A DNA stretch of 64,000 nucleotides. Source: an uncultured Bacteriovoracaceae bacterium. Its GTDB lineage: Bacteria > Bdellovibrionota > Bacteriovoracia > Bacteriovoracales > Bacteriovoracaceae. The notes under the pieces are model-generated. The model saw nothing but the letters and a program-made list of their open reading frames with translations. It did not search any database and had not been told where the DNA came from. Where the stretch lies: assembly GCA_937931205.1 (NCBI GenBank), contig CALHBF010000021.1, positions 62,001 through 126,000 of the forward strand. The letters run 5' to 3'. Shown in pieces: positions 42,457-51,269 of the stretch (positions within the stretch are counted from its first letter, which is position 1; the number at the start of each line of letters is the position of its first letter). The position numbers were made by a program, and so were the translations under genes.

Positions 42457-43825
42457 CGACCTCATATATTTTTAAACATTTGAATCGGCTTGTTTCATAG
42501 TTAACAACTGGCAGCGGATAGTCAGCGGATAATAAAGGATTAGGATGGTGAATTTCTTTTCCTTCGGAGTTTCTTAGTTCCGGTATCCATTGCTTAATGA
42601 ATTCTCCATCTGGATCAAACTTTTCACTTTGAGTATAAGGGTTGAAAATCCGGAAATAAGGTTGAGCATCACAGCCGCTGCTTGAGCTCCATTGCCATCC
42701 GCCATTGTTAGCTGCTAAATCATAATCCAATAGTTTCTCTGCAAAATATTTCTCACCTTTTCTCCAGTCAACAAGCAGTGTTTTACATAGGAAAGATGCA
42801 CAAAGCATTCGTAATCGGTTATGCATTAATCCTGTTTCGTTTAAACACCTCATCGCTGCATCTACTAGTGGAAAACCTGTTTTTCCTTCGCACCAGCTTC
42901 TGAAAAGATCAGGATCACTTGGATATTTAATTTTATCATACTGAGGTTTGAAGCTTGAATGTTCAATACGTGGATAGACGTCAAGAATCATTTGATAAAA
43001 ATCTCTCCAAACAAGTTCATTTAACCAGGTTTTATGTCCTTGATCTTTTCTTTCTTTAGCAAATTTGACGGCTTCTCTGATCGAGATATTTCCATGACGC
43101 AAATAAACTGAAAGCAGAGATGTTCCGTTTTGTGCAGGATAGTCCCTTAATTGATGATACTGACTAATATCCTTGTCAAACGTCTTCAATCTTTTAAGAG
43201 CATTGTCTCTTCCGCCCGGAAGAGTTGGTGGTGTCGGTATAAAGCCAATGATCTTATACCAATCATATTTTTCAATAGAGTGAGCATTTTTCCATGGGTA
43301 AAGATTTTTCAGCTTCGTTGGATAGTGTTCAAAAACTTTTTCGCTTCTTTCAAAGATCTCGAGCCATCTGTTCTTATAAGGCGTAAAAACTTTGAATGTA
43401 CTTTGAGTTTTGGTTAGAACTTCCTGCTTTTCAAAAACAACTGAATCTTTGAATTGAGTAAAATTGATTCCTGCTTTTTGTAATTTCTTCTCAACTTCTT
43501 TATCTCGTTTCTTGGCGTAGGGTTCGTAATCGCGGTTACAAAAAACATTTCGAACTTCAAATTCAGCGGCAATCCTTGGAATTTCAACAACAGGATCGCC
43601 ATAGGCGATATAGAGGCTTGAATCGTATTTTCTAAGCTCTTTCTCTACTTCAATAAGTGAATCATAAATAAAGCTCACCCTCTGATCATTCTTATTCGTA
43701 AGGAGGTTAAGAATTTCCGTATCAAAAACGAAGACAACAATTGTTTGACCATCATTAAGCGAGTGAGAAAGAGCAGCGTGATCTTTTAACCTGAGATCTC
43801 TTCTCATCCAGCATATATTAAGCAT
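42443..43825 (-). CDS. phrB: Deoxyribodipyrimidine photolyase (class I CPD type)
   Basis: 460 residues. The N-terminal antenna domain begins WMRRDLRLKDHAAL. The FAD domain has ELVWRDFYQMIL, MHNRLRMLCASFL, WRKGEKYFAEKLLDYDLAANNGGWQW and GCDAQPYFRIFNP. Photolyases repair UV pyrimidine dimers with blue-light energy; photoreactivation genes often belong to LitR/CarH regulons. It overlaps the upstream TIGR01777-SRPBCC gene by 8 bp and is translated from a ribosome site (AAGGAAT) inside it. The pair diverges from crtE and probably shares operator copy 2. Confidence 0.94.
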   Translation of the reverse strand: MLNICWMRRDLRLKDHAALSHSLNDGQTIVVFVFDTEILNLLTNKNDQRVSFIYDSLIEVEKELRKYDSSLYIAYGDPVVEIPRIAAEFEVRNVFCNRDYEPYAKKRDKEVEKKLQKAGINFTQFKDSVVFEKQEVLTKTQSTFKVFTPYKNRWLEIFERSEKVFEHYPTKLKNLYPWKNAHSIEKYDWYKIIGFIPTPPTLPGGRDNALKRLKTFDKDISQYHQLRDYPAQNGTSLLSVYLRHGNISIREAVKFAKERKDQGHKTWLNELVWRDFYQMILDVYPRIEHSSFKPQYDKIKYPSDPDLFRSWCEGKTGFPLVDAAMRCLNETGLMHNRLRMLCASFLCKTLLVDWRKGEKYFAEKLLDYDLAANNGGWQWSSSSGCDAQPYFRIFNPYTQSEKFDPDGEFIKQWIPELRNSEGKEIHHPNPLLSADYPLPVVNYETSRFKCLKIYEVVKSK

Positions 43826-45191
43826 GGAATTCCTTATAAATAAAATTTCTTCTATGATTAAAGATTTTATTTACATCAGACTTAACTTTCTGATGGGCCG
43901 CGATTTTTCCAATAAAACCCAAAGGAAGTTTGTAATGGACTGTATCTCGTAACAATGTTCCATCTGAGAAAGGAATAAGTTCGTGAGTGTGATGCCAGTA
44001 CTGGTAAGGCCCTTTAAGTTGAATATCTACAAATTGATGAGGAGGATTCCATTTAAGAATTTTAGTCTTCCAATGAAAAGGGATGCCATAAAGAGAGAGA
44101 CGATAATCAATATGAGTCGATTCTTTAATCTCTTGAGTTGATTTTCCAACAACATGAAAATTTAAGAATTCAGGTGTTATCTTTTCAAGATTATTCTCAT
44201 CACAAAAGAAAGGAAAAACTTCTTCTGGTTTCTTAGGTATCCATTGTTCGGCAACAAACTCTTCCTGACCATTCTTTTGGTGTTGAGTAAGGTCACTTAA
44301 TGCCTGGTCAATTTCCTTGAATTTAAAATGAAATCCGTCATTCTCAATTTTCTTTGAAGTAACTCTTTGACTGGCCAGAACCAGAGTCGACATTTCTCCA
44401 AGCATTAATTTGAGAGCAATCGCCGGAACTTTCGGAAAAAGTTTTTTGCTGAATTTATCTGCTAAAGATTTAGAAAAATGATCGTTTGTTACCGGACTAG
44501 GAGATACAGCATTTACTGGACCTGTAATACTGGAATGGGATAAATGTATTAGCAAGGATACTAAATCTGAAATGTGAATCCAGCTCATCCACTGTTTACC
44601 GCTACCAACAGCACTTCCGAGCCCAATTTTAAATAAAGGAAGAAGTTTATCAAGTGCCCCACCTTTGTTACTTAGGACAATACCCAGACGAGGGTTAATC
44701 ACTTGTATATTTTCAGCTGATAATCTCTGAGATTCTTTTTCCCAATCGGTACAGATTTTGGCCAAAAAATCACGAGAGACAGTACTTTCTTCGCTAAGAA
44801 CTTCGTTGCCGCGATCGCCATAGATTCCTATGGCTGAAACAGATATAAACTTCTTTAACGTCCTCTTTTCTTTCTTTTGCTTAAGAATGCCCTCAACCAG
44901 GGCCTTTGTGATATCGATACGGGAATCATAAAGACTTTTTTTTCTTTTTTCTGTCCATCTGGCTTCTCCAATATTTTCTCCTGCCAGATTGTAAATGATT
45001 TCTACTCCGTCAAAAGCCTCATCAGGAATCTTGTTATCTTCATAAAGAATACATTCGGCCGGAAAGGGAAGAGTCGCAAGTCCTTTTTCTTTATTTCGAG
45101 TAAGGGCAATAATTTTATGGCCTTGTGCATTTAGTTTCTTTCCTAATTCCTTGCCTATCATGCCAGTGGCGCCTGTTATAAGAATTTTCAT
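43818..45191 (-). CDS. TIGR01777 NAD(P)-epimerase-like protein fused to SRPBCC domain
   Basis: 457 residues in two domains. The first (~1-295) is an SDR39U1/TIGR01777 extended short-chain dehydrogenase: GATGMIGKELGKKL (cofactor loop), NLAGENIGEARWT, SVSAIGIYGDRG and the VNAVSPSPVTN block. The second (~310-457) is an SRPBCC/START-like ligand pocket (AEQWIPKKPEEVFPFFCDE, FHWKTKILKWNPPHQFVD). This fusion recurs beside photolyase and litR genes in other bacteria, though its substrate is unknown. It is the first gene of the minus-strand unit with phrB and diverges from crtE across operator copy 2. Confidence 0.87.
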   Translation of the reverse strand: MKILITGATGMIGKELGKKLNAQGHKIIALTRNKEKGLATLPFPAECILYEDNKIPDEAFDGVEIIYNLAGENIGEARWTEKRKKSLYDSRIDITKALVEGILKQKKEKRTLKKFISVSAIGIYGDRGNEVLSEESTVSRDFLAKICTDWEKESQRLSAENIQVINPRLGIVLSNKGGALDKLLPLFKIGLGSAVGSGKQWMSWIHISDLVSLLIHLSHSSITGPVNAVSPSPVTNDHFSKSLADKFSKKLFPKVPAIALKLMLGEMSTLVLASQRVTSKKIENDGFHFKFKEIDQALSDLTQHQKNGQEEFVAEQWIPKKPEEVFPFFCDENNLEKITPEFLNFHVVGKSTQEIKESTHIDYRLSLYGIPFHWKTKILKWNPPHQFVDIQLKGPYQYWHHTHELIPFSDGTLLRDTVHYKLPLGFIGKIAAHQKVKSDVNKIFNHRRNFIYKEFHA

Positions 45192-45272
45192 AGTGACCCC
45201 TTGGGTTAGATGTCCAGGTTTAAGATGTGCAAATCAGGCTCCATCTCTAACTGCGTAAAGATATGATAATCT

Positions 45273-45298
45273 TTTTGTATAGAAAATTCTATACAAAA
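45273..45298. promoter_or_regulatory. MerR-type operator, copy 2
   Basis: TTTTGTATAGAA (45273-45284), AA, TTCTATACAAAA (45287-45298): perfect 12-bp arms. The core TGTATAG-N6-CTATACA equals copy 1 at 41385-41404. It lies between the divergent phrB unit and crtE operon and can control both. Confidence 0.86.
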
Positions 45299-45418
45299 GA
45301 GGGTTTTCATCTTAAAAGTAGAAATCATGAAAATCAGGTAGAAGAACTTAAGGTTAAATTACAGGATTTAACTAGAGTTCTAAGTATATGATCAGTCACT
45401 TTTTAAAAGAGGGTATGC

Positions 45419-46378
45419 ATGTCGGTTGTACCTACAAATATTGATCCTTTTATTACAAAGTTCCTTATAGGTCCTGTGGAAGAATTTTTATCCCGCCCTA
45501 AAAAAGACTTAAGAAGTGAACTAGTTGGGATTGGGTATATGCTTTATGCTTCCCAGAAGCCAGATCCTCAAGTCAAAGAAGATCTCAGTATACTTAGCTC
45601 TATGTTGGAATGGATCCATGATGGGTCTTTAATTGTAGACGACATTCAGGATGATTCAATCCAGAGAAGAGGAAATGATTGTCTCCATCGCCTCTATGGT
45701 GTGCCTTGTGCGCTGAATGCTGCCAATTGGATGTATTTTGAGGCGTTAAAAAAATTAAATCAGTTATCACTTGATGAATTTCAAAAGATAAAAATGTATG
45801 AACTGACTCTTGAGATGATGTCTTTGGCACATCAAGGACAGGCCATTGATCTGATGGTTTCAACTCACGAAGTTTCTCGAGAAGAGATCTATTCATTAGG
45901 TATAAAAAGTCATGATTTGAAAAGCGGAGTTATTTTCGCTCTTGCTTTAAAGCTAGGTGCTTTGCTGGCCGATCCATATGCTAATCTTGAACGACTTTCA
46001 GATCTTGGCCTTAAATTGGGAGCTTCTCTTCAGCGATTTGATGATTTGGGGAACCTCAATTTAGATAGTAATTCTCCGAAGTCGCTGGAAGATTTAAGAC
46101 TTGGTCGTCCTACATGGCCGATGATGTATGTGGCAAGGTTTAGAACTGAAGATGATTATGTATGTTTTCAAATGGCCATTAGAGAACTGCCGGATCAGCA
46201 AAAATTAGAAAATTTCCTCATTGAAACCAATATTTGGGCAGAAGCTTTTGCAATGGCCAGAAGCCTTCATCAAAATATCGATATCTCTCTTCAAGAACCT
46301 TTCCCAGGAACATTTCAGCTTGAAGGAGTCGATCTCTTGAAACAAATTCTAAAAAAGGTATTACATGCTTACATCTAA
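45419..46378 (+). CDS. crtE: Polyprenyl (geranylgeranyl) diphosphate synthase
   Basis: 319 residues. The first Asp-rich motif is in VDDIQDDSIQRRG and the second region is FDDLGNL, where the usual final Asp of DDxxD is replaced by Asn. The family joins isopentenyl diphosphate to allylic diphosphates; here C20 geranylgeranyl diphosphate is the expected product because phytoene synthase and desaturase genes follow. It is the first gene of the carotenoid operon and overlaps crtI by 14 bp. Operator copy 2 lies 121 bp upstream. Chain length is inferred from context. Confidence 0.88.
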   Translation: MSVVPTNIDPFITKFLIGPVEEFLSRPKKDLRSELVGIGYMLYASQKPDPQVKEDLSILSSMLEWIHDGSLIVDDIQDDSIQRRGNDCLHRLYGVPCALNAANWMYFEALKKLNQLSLDEFQKIKMYELTLEMMSLAHQGQAIDLMVSTHEVSREEIYSLGIKSHDLKSGVIFALALKLGALLADPYANLERLSDLGLKLGASLQRFDDLGNLNLDSNSPKSLEDLRLGRPTWPMMYVARFRTEDDYVCFQMAIRELPDQQKLENFLIETNIWAEAFAMARSLHQNIDISLQEPFPGTFQLEGVDLLKQILKKVLHAYI

Positions 46379-47855
46379 AAAAATAGCTGTCATAGGAAGC
46401 GGCTTTGGTGGACTTTCAGCAGCGATAAGACTGCAGGCGAGTGGTTTTCAAGTTGAGATCTTTGAAAAAAGAGATCTTCCTGGAGGTAGGGCCTATGTTT
46501 ACAAAGATAAAGGTTTTACTTTTGATGCCGGCCCGACGGTGATCACCGCTCCTCATTGTCTGGAAGAACTCTTCGAGTTAACGGGGCGAAAGATGAGTGA
46601 TTATATTGAACTAATGCCAGTGACTCCTTTTTACCGACTTTTCTGGGAAGATGGTTTTCAATTTGATTATAGTAACGACTCTGATCAACTATTTGAGCAG
46701 ATTGGCGAAAAATCTCCTCAAGATGTAGAAGGATATAAAAAATTTCTCGAATATTCTCGAGAAGTATTTGAAGAAGGCTATACGAAGTTGGCATCTACTC
46801 CATTTCTTCATTTATGGAGTATGGTTAAGGTGTCACCTCAGCTTCTGCGTTTAGGAGCTTATCGAAGTGTTTATTCAACTATATCTCGTTTTATTAAAGA
46901 TGATCATTTAAAACAGGCCTTTAGCTTCCATTCGCTGCTCGTTGGTGGAAATCCCTTTGAGACTTCTTCGATCTATACTCTGATTCACTTTCTTGAAAGA
47001 AATTGGGGAGTCTTTTTTCCCAAAGGAGGAACAGGGGCCTTAGTCGCTGCTCTTGTGAAGTACTTTGAGGATTTGGGTGGGAAAATTCATTATGAATCTG
47101 AAATAAAAAGAATCGAAACATTCGATGGTGAAATTTGCGGAATTGTAACCGTGAATGGTGATCACTGGGAATGTGATGCTGTTGTTAGTAACGGAGACAT
47201 TGTTCATACATATAAAGATCTTCTGCAAGAAGAACCTCTCGCTCGACCGAGGGCACTTTCTTTAGCGCAGAAACATTTTAGCATGAGCCTTTTTGTTCTC
47301 TATTTTGGAACTAATAAAAAGTATTCACATCTGGCCCATCATAATATTTTATTTGGGCCACGTTATCAGGATTTGTTGACTGATATTTTTTCAAAGGGTG
47401 TTCTGCCTGATGATTTCTCTTTATATCTTCATGCTCCTAGCGTTTCAGATCCAAGCCTTGCCCCAGAAGATCATGAGTGTTTCTATGTCCTTTCACCTGT
47501 ATCTCATTTAGGGAAACTTGACGTTGATTGGGAAAAAGAAGGTCCTGTTTATGCAGATAAAATTCTTCGCTATCTTGAAGAAAAGTATATGCCAAATTTA
47601 AGAGAGCATATTGTGACTCAAAGATTTTTTACTCCGAAGGATTTCAAAGGTGAGCTGAATTCGTATCATGGCTCTGCTTTTTCACTGGAGCCGAGGTTAG
47701 ATCAAAGTGCTTATTTTAGACAGCATAATAGAGATGGCAGCATTAAAGGCCTTTATTTTGTGGGAGCTGGTACCCATCCAGGAGCTGGTGTGCCAGGAGT
47801 TGTCAATTCTGCGAAGGCCACTTCAGGACTGATCATTCAGGATTATTTATCATGA
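46365..47855 (+). CDS. crtI: Phytoene desaturase
   Basis: 496 residues. An N-terminal FAD site (IAVIGSGFGGLSAAIRL, then EKRDLPGGRAYVY) is followed by FTFDAGPTVIT, the typical CrtI start. The C-terminal block LYFVGAGTHPGAGVPGVV is the hallmark of bacterial CrtI. The enzyme introduces four double bonds into phytoene to give lycopene, using FAD at the membrane. It overlaps crtE by 14 bp and crtB by 4 bp. No other desaturase (CrtN/CrtP) is present, so the four-step reaction is likely. Confidence 0.95.
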   Translation: MLTSKKIAVIGSGFGGLSAAIRLQASGFQVEIFEKRDLPGGRAYVYKDKGFTFDAGPTVITAPHCLEELFELTGRKMSDYIELMPVTPFYRLFWEDGFQFDYSNDSDQLFEQIGEKSPQDVEGYKKFLEYSREVFEEGYTKLASTPFLHLWSMVKVSPQLLRLGAYRSVYSTISRFIKDDHLKQAFSFHSLLVGGNPFETSSIYTLIHFLERNWGVFFPKGGTGALVAALVKYFEDLGGKIHYESEIKRIETFDGEICGIVTVNGDHWECDAVVSNGDIVHTYKDLLQEEPLARPRALSLAQKHFSMSLFVLYFGTNKKYSHLAHHNILFGPRYQDLLTDIFSKGVLPDDFSLYLHAPSVSDPSLAPEDHECFYVLSPVSHLGKLDVDWEKEGPVYADKILRYLEEKYMPNLREHIVTQRFFTPKDFKGELNSYHGSAFSLEPRLDQSAYFRQHNRDGSIKGLYFVGAGTHPGAGVPGVVNSAKATSGLIIQDYLS

Positions 47856-48745
47856 ATCATAAAGAAATTATTTTTAAAGGATCGAGAAGTTTTTCTCTCG
47901 CTTCATTGTTTTTTTCTAGGAATGAAAAGATCTGCAGTTGGAAACTTTATTCTTGGTGTCGTTACTGTGATGATTTGATTGACGAAGTTAATGATGAATT
48001 TGTGTTGAATCAAAATTTACAGAATCTTAGGAGTGAGACATCTTCTTTGATTCATCATAGACCTGATAACTTTTTTATGGCCGGCATGTATGATGTTGTT
48101 CAAGAATTTTCATTGCCTCTAAAATACCCAATGGACTTGTTGCGAGGGATGGAAATGGATGTGAGTGGACAACGTTTTCAGACATTGCAAGATTTAGAAG
48201 AGTATTGTTATTGTGTGGCAGGGACAGTCGGACTAATGATGTGTCACATTTTAGGAATTAGAGATGAGGTGGCCCTCAAGCATGCGGTGAGTTTGGGCAA
48301 TGCCATGCAATTAACTAACATTTCGCGAGATATTGTTGAGGATTACCGAAAAGAAAGGCTTTATCTACCTCTCTCATGGTTGAGCGAGAAAGATATAGAG
48401 GAGAATGAACTTCTTAGTCAGAGTAATCAGGATAATCTCCTAGAGCTTCAAGGTCGACTGCTACTTCGTGCCGATCAGCTTTATCTTCATGGATTGGATG
48501 GCCTTCGGTATCTCTCATTAAGATCGGCCTGGGCCGTGCTTATAGCGGCAATGGTTTATTCTGAAATAGGTAAAGTTATACGACATAACCCTGCTAAGAG
48601 CTTAAAAGAGAGATCGGTAGTGAGTACCAAAAAGAAGATAGCAATTATTTTTAAAAGTTTTTTCCTTATGGTTCCCCTTATATTCAGACAGATGAAATTG
48701 AAAAAGGTGGCACCTCCCCAAAGTATCTGGAGCATGAACTCATGA
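47852..48745 (+). CDS. crtB: Phytoene synthase
   Basis: 297 residues. Substrate-Mg2+ motifs are YCDDLIDEVND and NISRDIVEDYRKERLYLP, with a GMEMDVSGQRF block between. It joins two geranylgeranyl diphosphates head to head into phytoene at the membrane surface. It overlaps crtI (ATGA) and the next membrane-protein gene (ATGA), so the operon is translationally coupled throughout. The call is firm; squalene synthase relatives have different flanking blocks. Confidence 0.94.
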   Translation: MNHKEIIFKGSRSFSLASLFFSRNEKICSWKLYSWCRYCDDLIDEVNDEFVLNQNLQNLRSETSSLIHHRPDNFFMAGMYDVVQEFSLPLKYPMDLLRGMEMDVSGQRFQTLQDLEEYCYCVAGTVGLMMCHILGIRDEVALKHAVSLGNAMQLTNISRDIVEDYRKERLYLPLSWLSEKDIEENELLSQSNQDNLLELQGRLLLRADQLYLHGLDGLRYLSLRSAWAVLIAAMVYSEIGKVIRHNPAKSLKERSVVSTKKKIAIIFKSFFLMVPLIFRQMKLKKVAPPQSIWSMNS

Positions 48746-49323
48746 AGAACAATTTTTTTGAAGAAACTTTTCTTTATGCTTCGAGAATTAAAACATTTAA
48801 TTCTCGAGACTGGTTGGTTTATATCCTGTGGGTAGGACTAATGTATAGTCTCTTTGTCGTAGTGAGTGTTTTCTTAGGAGTTGGTTTTTTTCATAATGTT
48901 TCTTATCCTGCGTATGTTTTTAATATCCCTCTGGGGATTTTTATTTTTTCTACCGCTATTGCTTTCGATACGATTGGACACAGAACTGTTTACAAAGAGT
49001 TTTTGCAAAAAGCAGAAGCTCTTGTTCATCACATAACTATTTTTGCTGGAATAACCAGCGTATTAGTTCTTTGTCTGGCCTATTATTATCCTGTTTTCTT
49101 AAGAATACCCGCTCTCGTTCTTGTCGCCTTAAGTATCATTTACTCCCTGATAGATGAAGCTCTTCATTGGTACAGGTATTTGTCAAAATCAAGTGATAGG
49201 GTGGAAATGTGGAGCCATTTTTTTATCCTGCTTGGTCACATGATTATGATTATCTCTTGGTGGCAGTGGTATACAGAAGGGTATCCTGGTGTGAGTGAAA
49301 CTCTAGCTCTTGGATTCTTTTAA
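48742..49323 (+). CDS. Histidine-rich membrane protein of the carotenoid operon, unknown
   Basis: 193 residues with four to five membrane helices (WLVYILWVGLMYSLFVVVSV, FAGITSVLVLCLAYYY and others). His residues group in loops and helix ends: DTIGHRTVYKEF, ALVHHITIF, DEALHWYRY and MWSHFFILLGHM. That resembles a metal-site layout of membrane hydroxylases, but the classic CrtZ and CrtW His boxes are absent. It sits between crtB and crtY, overlapping them by 4 and 1 bp, so it is a true operon member. A new carotenoid hydroxylase or ketolase, or an assembly helper, are options. No family is recognised. Confidence 0.72.
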   Translation: MKNNFFEETFLYASRIKTFNSRDWLVYILWVGLMYSLFVVVSVFLGVGFFHNVSYPAYVFNIPLGIFIFSTAIAFDTIGHRTVYKEFLQKAEALVHHITIFAGITSVLVLCLAYYYPVFLRIPALVLVALSIIYSLIDEALHWYRYLSKSSDRVEMWSHFFILLGHMIMIISWWQWYTEGYPGVSETLALGFF

Positions 49324-50456
49324 TGAATGAGCAGGCCCAATTTGATTGCATTATCGTTGGTGGTGGTCTTGCTGGATCGCTACTATTCTTTGCTTTGAAG
49401 TCACAAAAACCTGAATCAAAAGTGTTACTTATTGAGAGAGATACATTGATTGGAGGAAATCACACTTGGTGCTTTCATGAGAGTGATATTTCTTGTTCTC
49501 AATATCATTGGATAAGAAAGTTGATATCCAAAAGCTGGAGCGGTTATGATGTTTATTTCCCTAACCTTGACCGCTCAATTGATAGCCCTTATCACGCCAT
49601 CAAGTCATCTGACTTACATAATAAGCTAACTCAACATTATGCTGATGACATTCTTCTTGATATGGAAGTCGTGACGTTTGACAAGGGATCCGTGACTCTT
49701 CGTAATGGTCATTGTCTCAAGGCCGCTTGTGTTGTGGATGCTCGAGGCTGGCCGCAAGTGAAATCACCTCTGGGGTACCAAAAATTTGTAGGGCTAGATT
49801 TAAAACTTAAAAAAAATCATGATCTCCAAAGGGTCTTATTAAAAGATGCTCGGGTGAAGCAGATTGATGGTTATCGTTTTATTTATATTCTTCCCTGGGC
49901 CAATAATGAGTTGTTGATTGAGGATACCTATTACTCCAACTCACCAATACTGGATATGGAGGAGATAAAAGCAAGAATACTTGCTTACGCACAGAATATG
50001 GGTCTGGAGGTGCAGGATATTCTAAGAGTGGAATCAGGATGCTTGCCATTGGTTGATTCTTTTTCCCCCAGTAGTGATGATCACCTTAGGCTTGGAGCGA
50101 GCTCTTTAGAGTATCAGCCTGTAACAGGTTATAGTTTTCCCCAGACTTTTAAACGAGTGCAGGCCCTAGTTGAGTTGAACCATTTTAACTATGAGGATTG
50201 GAAACAGGCCTTGATGGAATCCGCTCAGAAGGATCGTGGGCAAAGGATGTATTTTCACTTACTCAATAGAATGCTTTTTCTTGCTGCTGATCCTAAAAAT
50301 CGATATCGCGTACTGGAGCGTTTTTACAAATTACCACTCCCTCTTATCGAGCGTTTTTATTCGGGTAAGCTCAGAGGATCGGACCAGCTTCGTATCTTGA
50401 TTGGAAGGCCTCCCGTGTCTGTATTGAGGGCCATAAAGTCATTATTCGGGCGTTAA
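49323..50456 (+). CDS. crtY: Lycopene beta-cyclase, CrtY type
   Basis: 377 residues. The FAD/NAD fold opens with CIIVGGGLAGSLLFFAL and LLIERDTLIGGNHTWCFHE, the exact CrtY layout. Later blocks are ILPWANNELLIEDTYYS, ESGCLPL and YQPVTGYSFPQT. It closes both ends of lycopene into beta-rings, giving beta-carotene. The start ATG overlaps the preceding stop (TAATG). It is the last gene of crtE-I-B-X-Y; no standard hydroxylase or ketolase follows. With these genes beta-carotene should be the end product unless the unknown protein changes it. Confidence 0.91.
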   Translation: MNEQAQFDCIIVGGGLAGSLLFFALKSQKPESKVLLIERDTLIGGNHTWCFHESDISCSQYHWIRKLISKSWSGYDVYFPNLDRSIDSPYHAIKSSDLHNKLTQHYADDILLDMEVVTFDKGSVTLRNGHCLKAACVVDARGWPQVKSPLGYQKFVGLDLKLKKNHDLQRVLLKDARVKQIDGYRFIYILPWANNELLIEDTYYSNSPILDMEEIKARILAYAQNMGLEVQDILRVESGCLPLVDSFSPSSDDHLRLGASSLEYQPVTGYSFPQTFKRVQALVELNHFNYEDWKQALMESAQKDRGQRMYFHLLNRMLFLAADPKNRYRVLERFYKLPLPLIERFYSGKLRGSDQLRILIGRPPVSVLRAIKSLFGR

Positions 50457-50526
50457 AATCTCAAGTTTTATTTGACAAAATCCCTGTGATCTTCGATACT
50501 AACCTGCATCTTCCCGAAATCGTTAT

Positions 50527-50604
50527 GGAGACGTGCCCGAGTGGTCCAAGGGAACGGTTTGCAAAACCGTAAAGCCTCCGGTTCAAATCCGGACGTCTCC
50601 TCCA
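50527..50604 (+). tRNA. tRNA-Cys (GCA)
   Basis: Acceptor arms GGAGACG (50527-50533) and CGTCTCC (50594-50600), anticodon stem ACGGT/ACCGT with loop TTGCAAA, so the anticodon is GCA. The T-arm is TCCGG TTCAAAT CCGGA and the 3' CCA is encoded (50602-50604). The variable loop is short, ruling out Ser or Leu. A terminator follows. Confidence 0.96.
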
Positions 50605-50616
50605 GATAATTAATGA

Positions 50617-50646
50617 AAAACCCTGCTTTGGCGGGGTTTTTTATTT
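50617..50646 (+). terminator. Intrinsic terminator after tRNA-Cys
   Basis: AAAACCCTGC, loop TTTG, then GCGGGGTTTT with further T residues. The stem pairs AAAACCC with GGGGTTTT around a small internal bulge. Confidence 0.85.
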
Positions 50647-50789
50647 TAGAGAATTTGATAATTCTTTAAAACCGTTTTTACTTTATTAATCCGATAAACC
50701 CATTCCCTATAACCATCCTCTGGATACTTCGCAAAGTGGTCACAGTTCTTACCTGATCCTGTTTGAAAATCGGAAGCCCCATTGGAATT
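50646..50789 (-). pseudogene. Possible C-terminal remnant of a degraded gene
   Basis: On the minus strand a 47-codon frame without start codon runs to a TAA at 50646. It reads like real protein (TGSGKNCDHFAKYPEDGY, then REWVYRINKVKTVLKNY), with charged and aromatic residues in a sensible pattern. An in-frame stop lies just upstream at 50790-50792 and no ribosome binding site is seen. It looks like the tail of a decayed gene next to a tRNA. A chance open frame cannot be ruled out. Origin unknown. Confidence 0.35.
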
Positions 50790-50897
50790 TTACGATATTT
50801 GAAATCTTTAGTCCTTCAGTACAGTAAAAAAATGTCAGAATCAGCCATTCAGGAATCATGTTACTCTTTATTATGAATTACATGAGGAAGGAGAGTT

Positions 50898-51224
50898 ATG
50901 AAATTGTTAGCGTTAGTTCTGTCACTTTATAGCGTAAATGCCTTGGCCTATTGGAAAATCTCGATGCTGGAGCAGAATCGAACGAAGAGTCCTATCATCA
51001 TTAATAACTTTCAGTCTCAGGCCAGTAAATTACTCTCAGGGTATCGTTGTTCATTCACTCAGATCGGTAATGCCAGAGAGTCCACTTTAGCTGTTCAGTG
51101 TGATCGTGGAGATGACTTTATGAAGCTTCACTATCAGTGTAATCCGAAAGCGCAGAACACAGACTTCTCTTTTGAGCGTAAGAATGCTTCTTTTAATATC
51201 GATATTAAGTGTTTCTATATGTAG
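50898..51224 (+). CDS. Small exported protein of unknown function
   Basis: 108 residues with a signal peptide (LLALVLSLYSVNALA, then YW). The mature part is beta-rich with four cysteines (RCSFTQ, VQCDRG, YQCNPK, IKCFYM), probably two disulfides. GAAGGAGAG before the ATG sets the start. No family recognised. Single gene with a good bidirectional hairpin after it. Confidence 0.72.
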   Translation: MKLLALVLSLYSVNALAYWKISMLEQNRTKSPIIINNFQSQASKLLSGYRCSFTQIGNARESTLAVQCDRGDDFMKLHYQCNPKAQNTDFSFERKNASFNIDIKCFYM

Positions 51225-51234
51225 TTAAAATAAA

Positions 51235-51256
51235 AGCGGCTCCAGAAGGAGCCGCT
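51235..51256. terminator. Bidirectional hairpin terminator
   Basis: AGCGGCTCC (51235-51243), loop AGAA, GGAGCCGCT (51248-51256), a perfect 9-bp GC-rich stem. It lies between two convergent genes. On the minus strand it is followed by TTTTATTTTAAC, so it is most effective for the deoxyhypusine-synthase-like gene. Confidence 0.88.
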
Positions 51257-51269
51257 CGCGTTTGAAATC

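Noticed and set aside
50527..50604. tRNA-Cys considered as an attachment site with an integrated element (crt cluster side)
   Set aside because: No direct repeat of the tRNA 3' end and no integrase gene were seen, and codon use of the crt genes looks like that of their neighbours.
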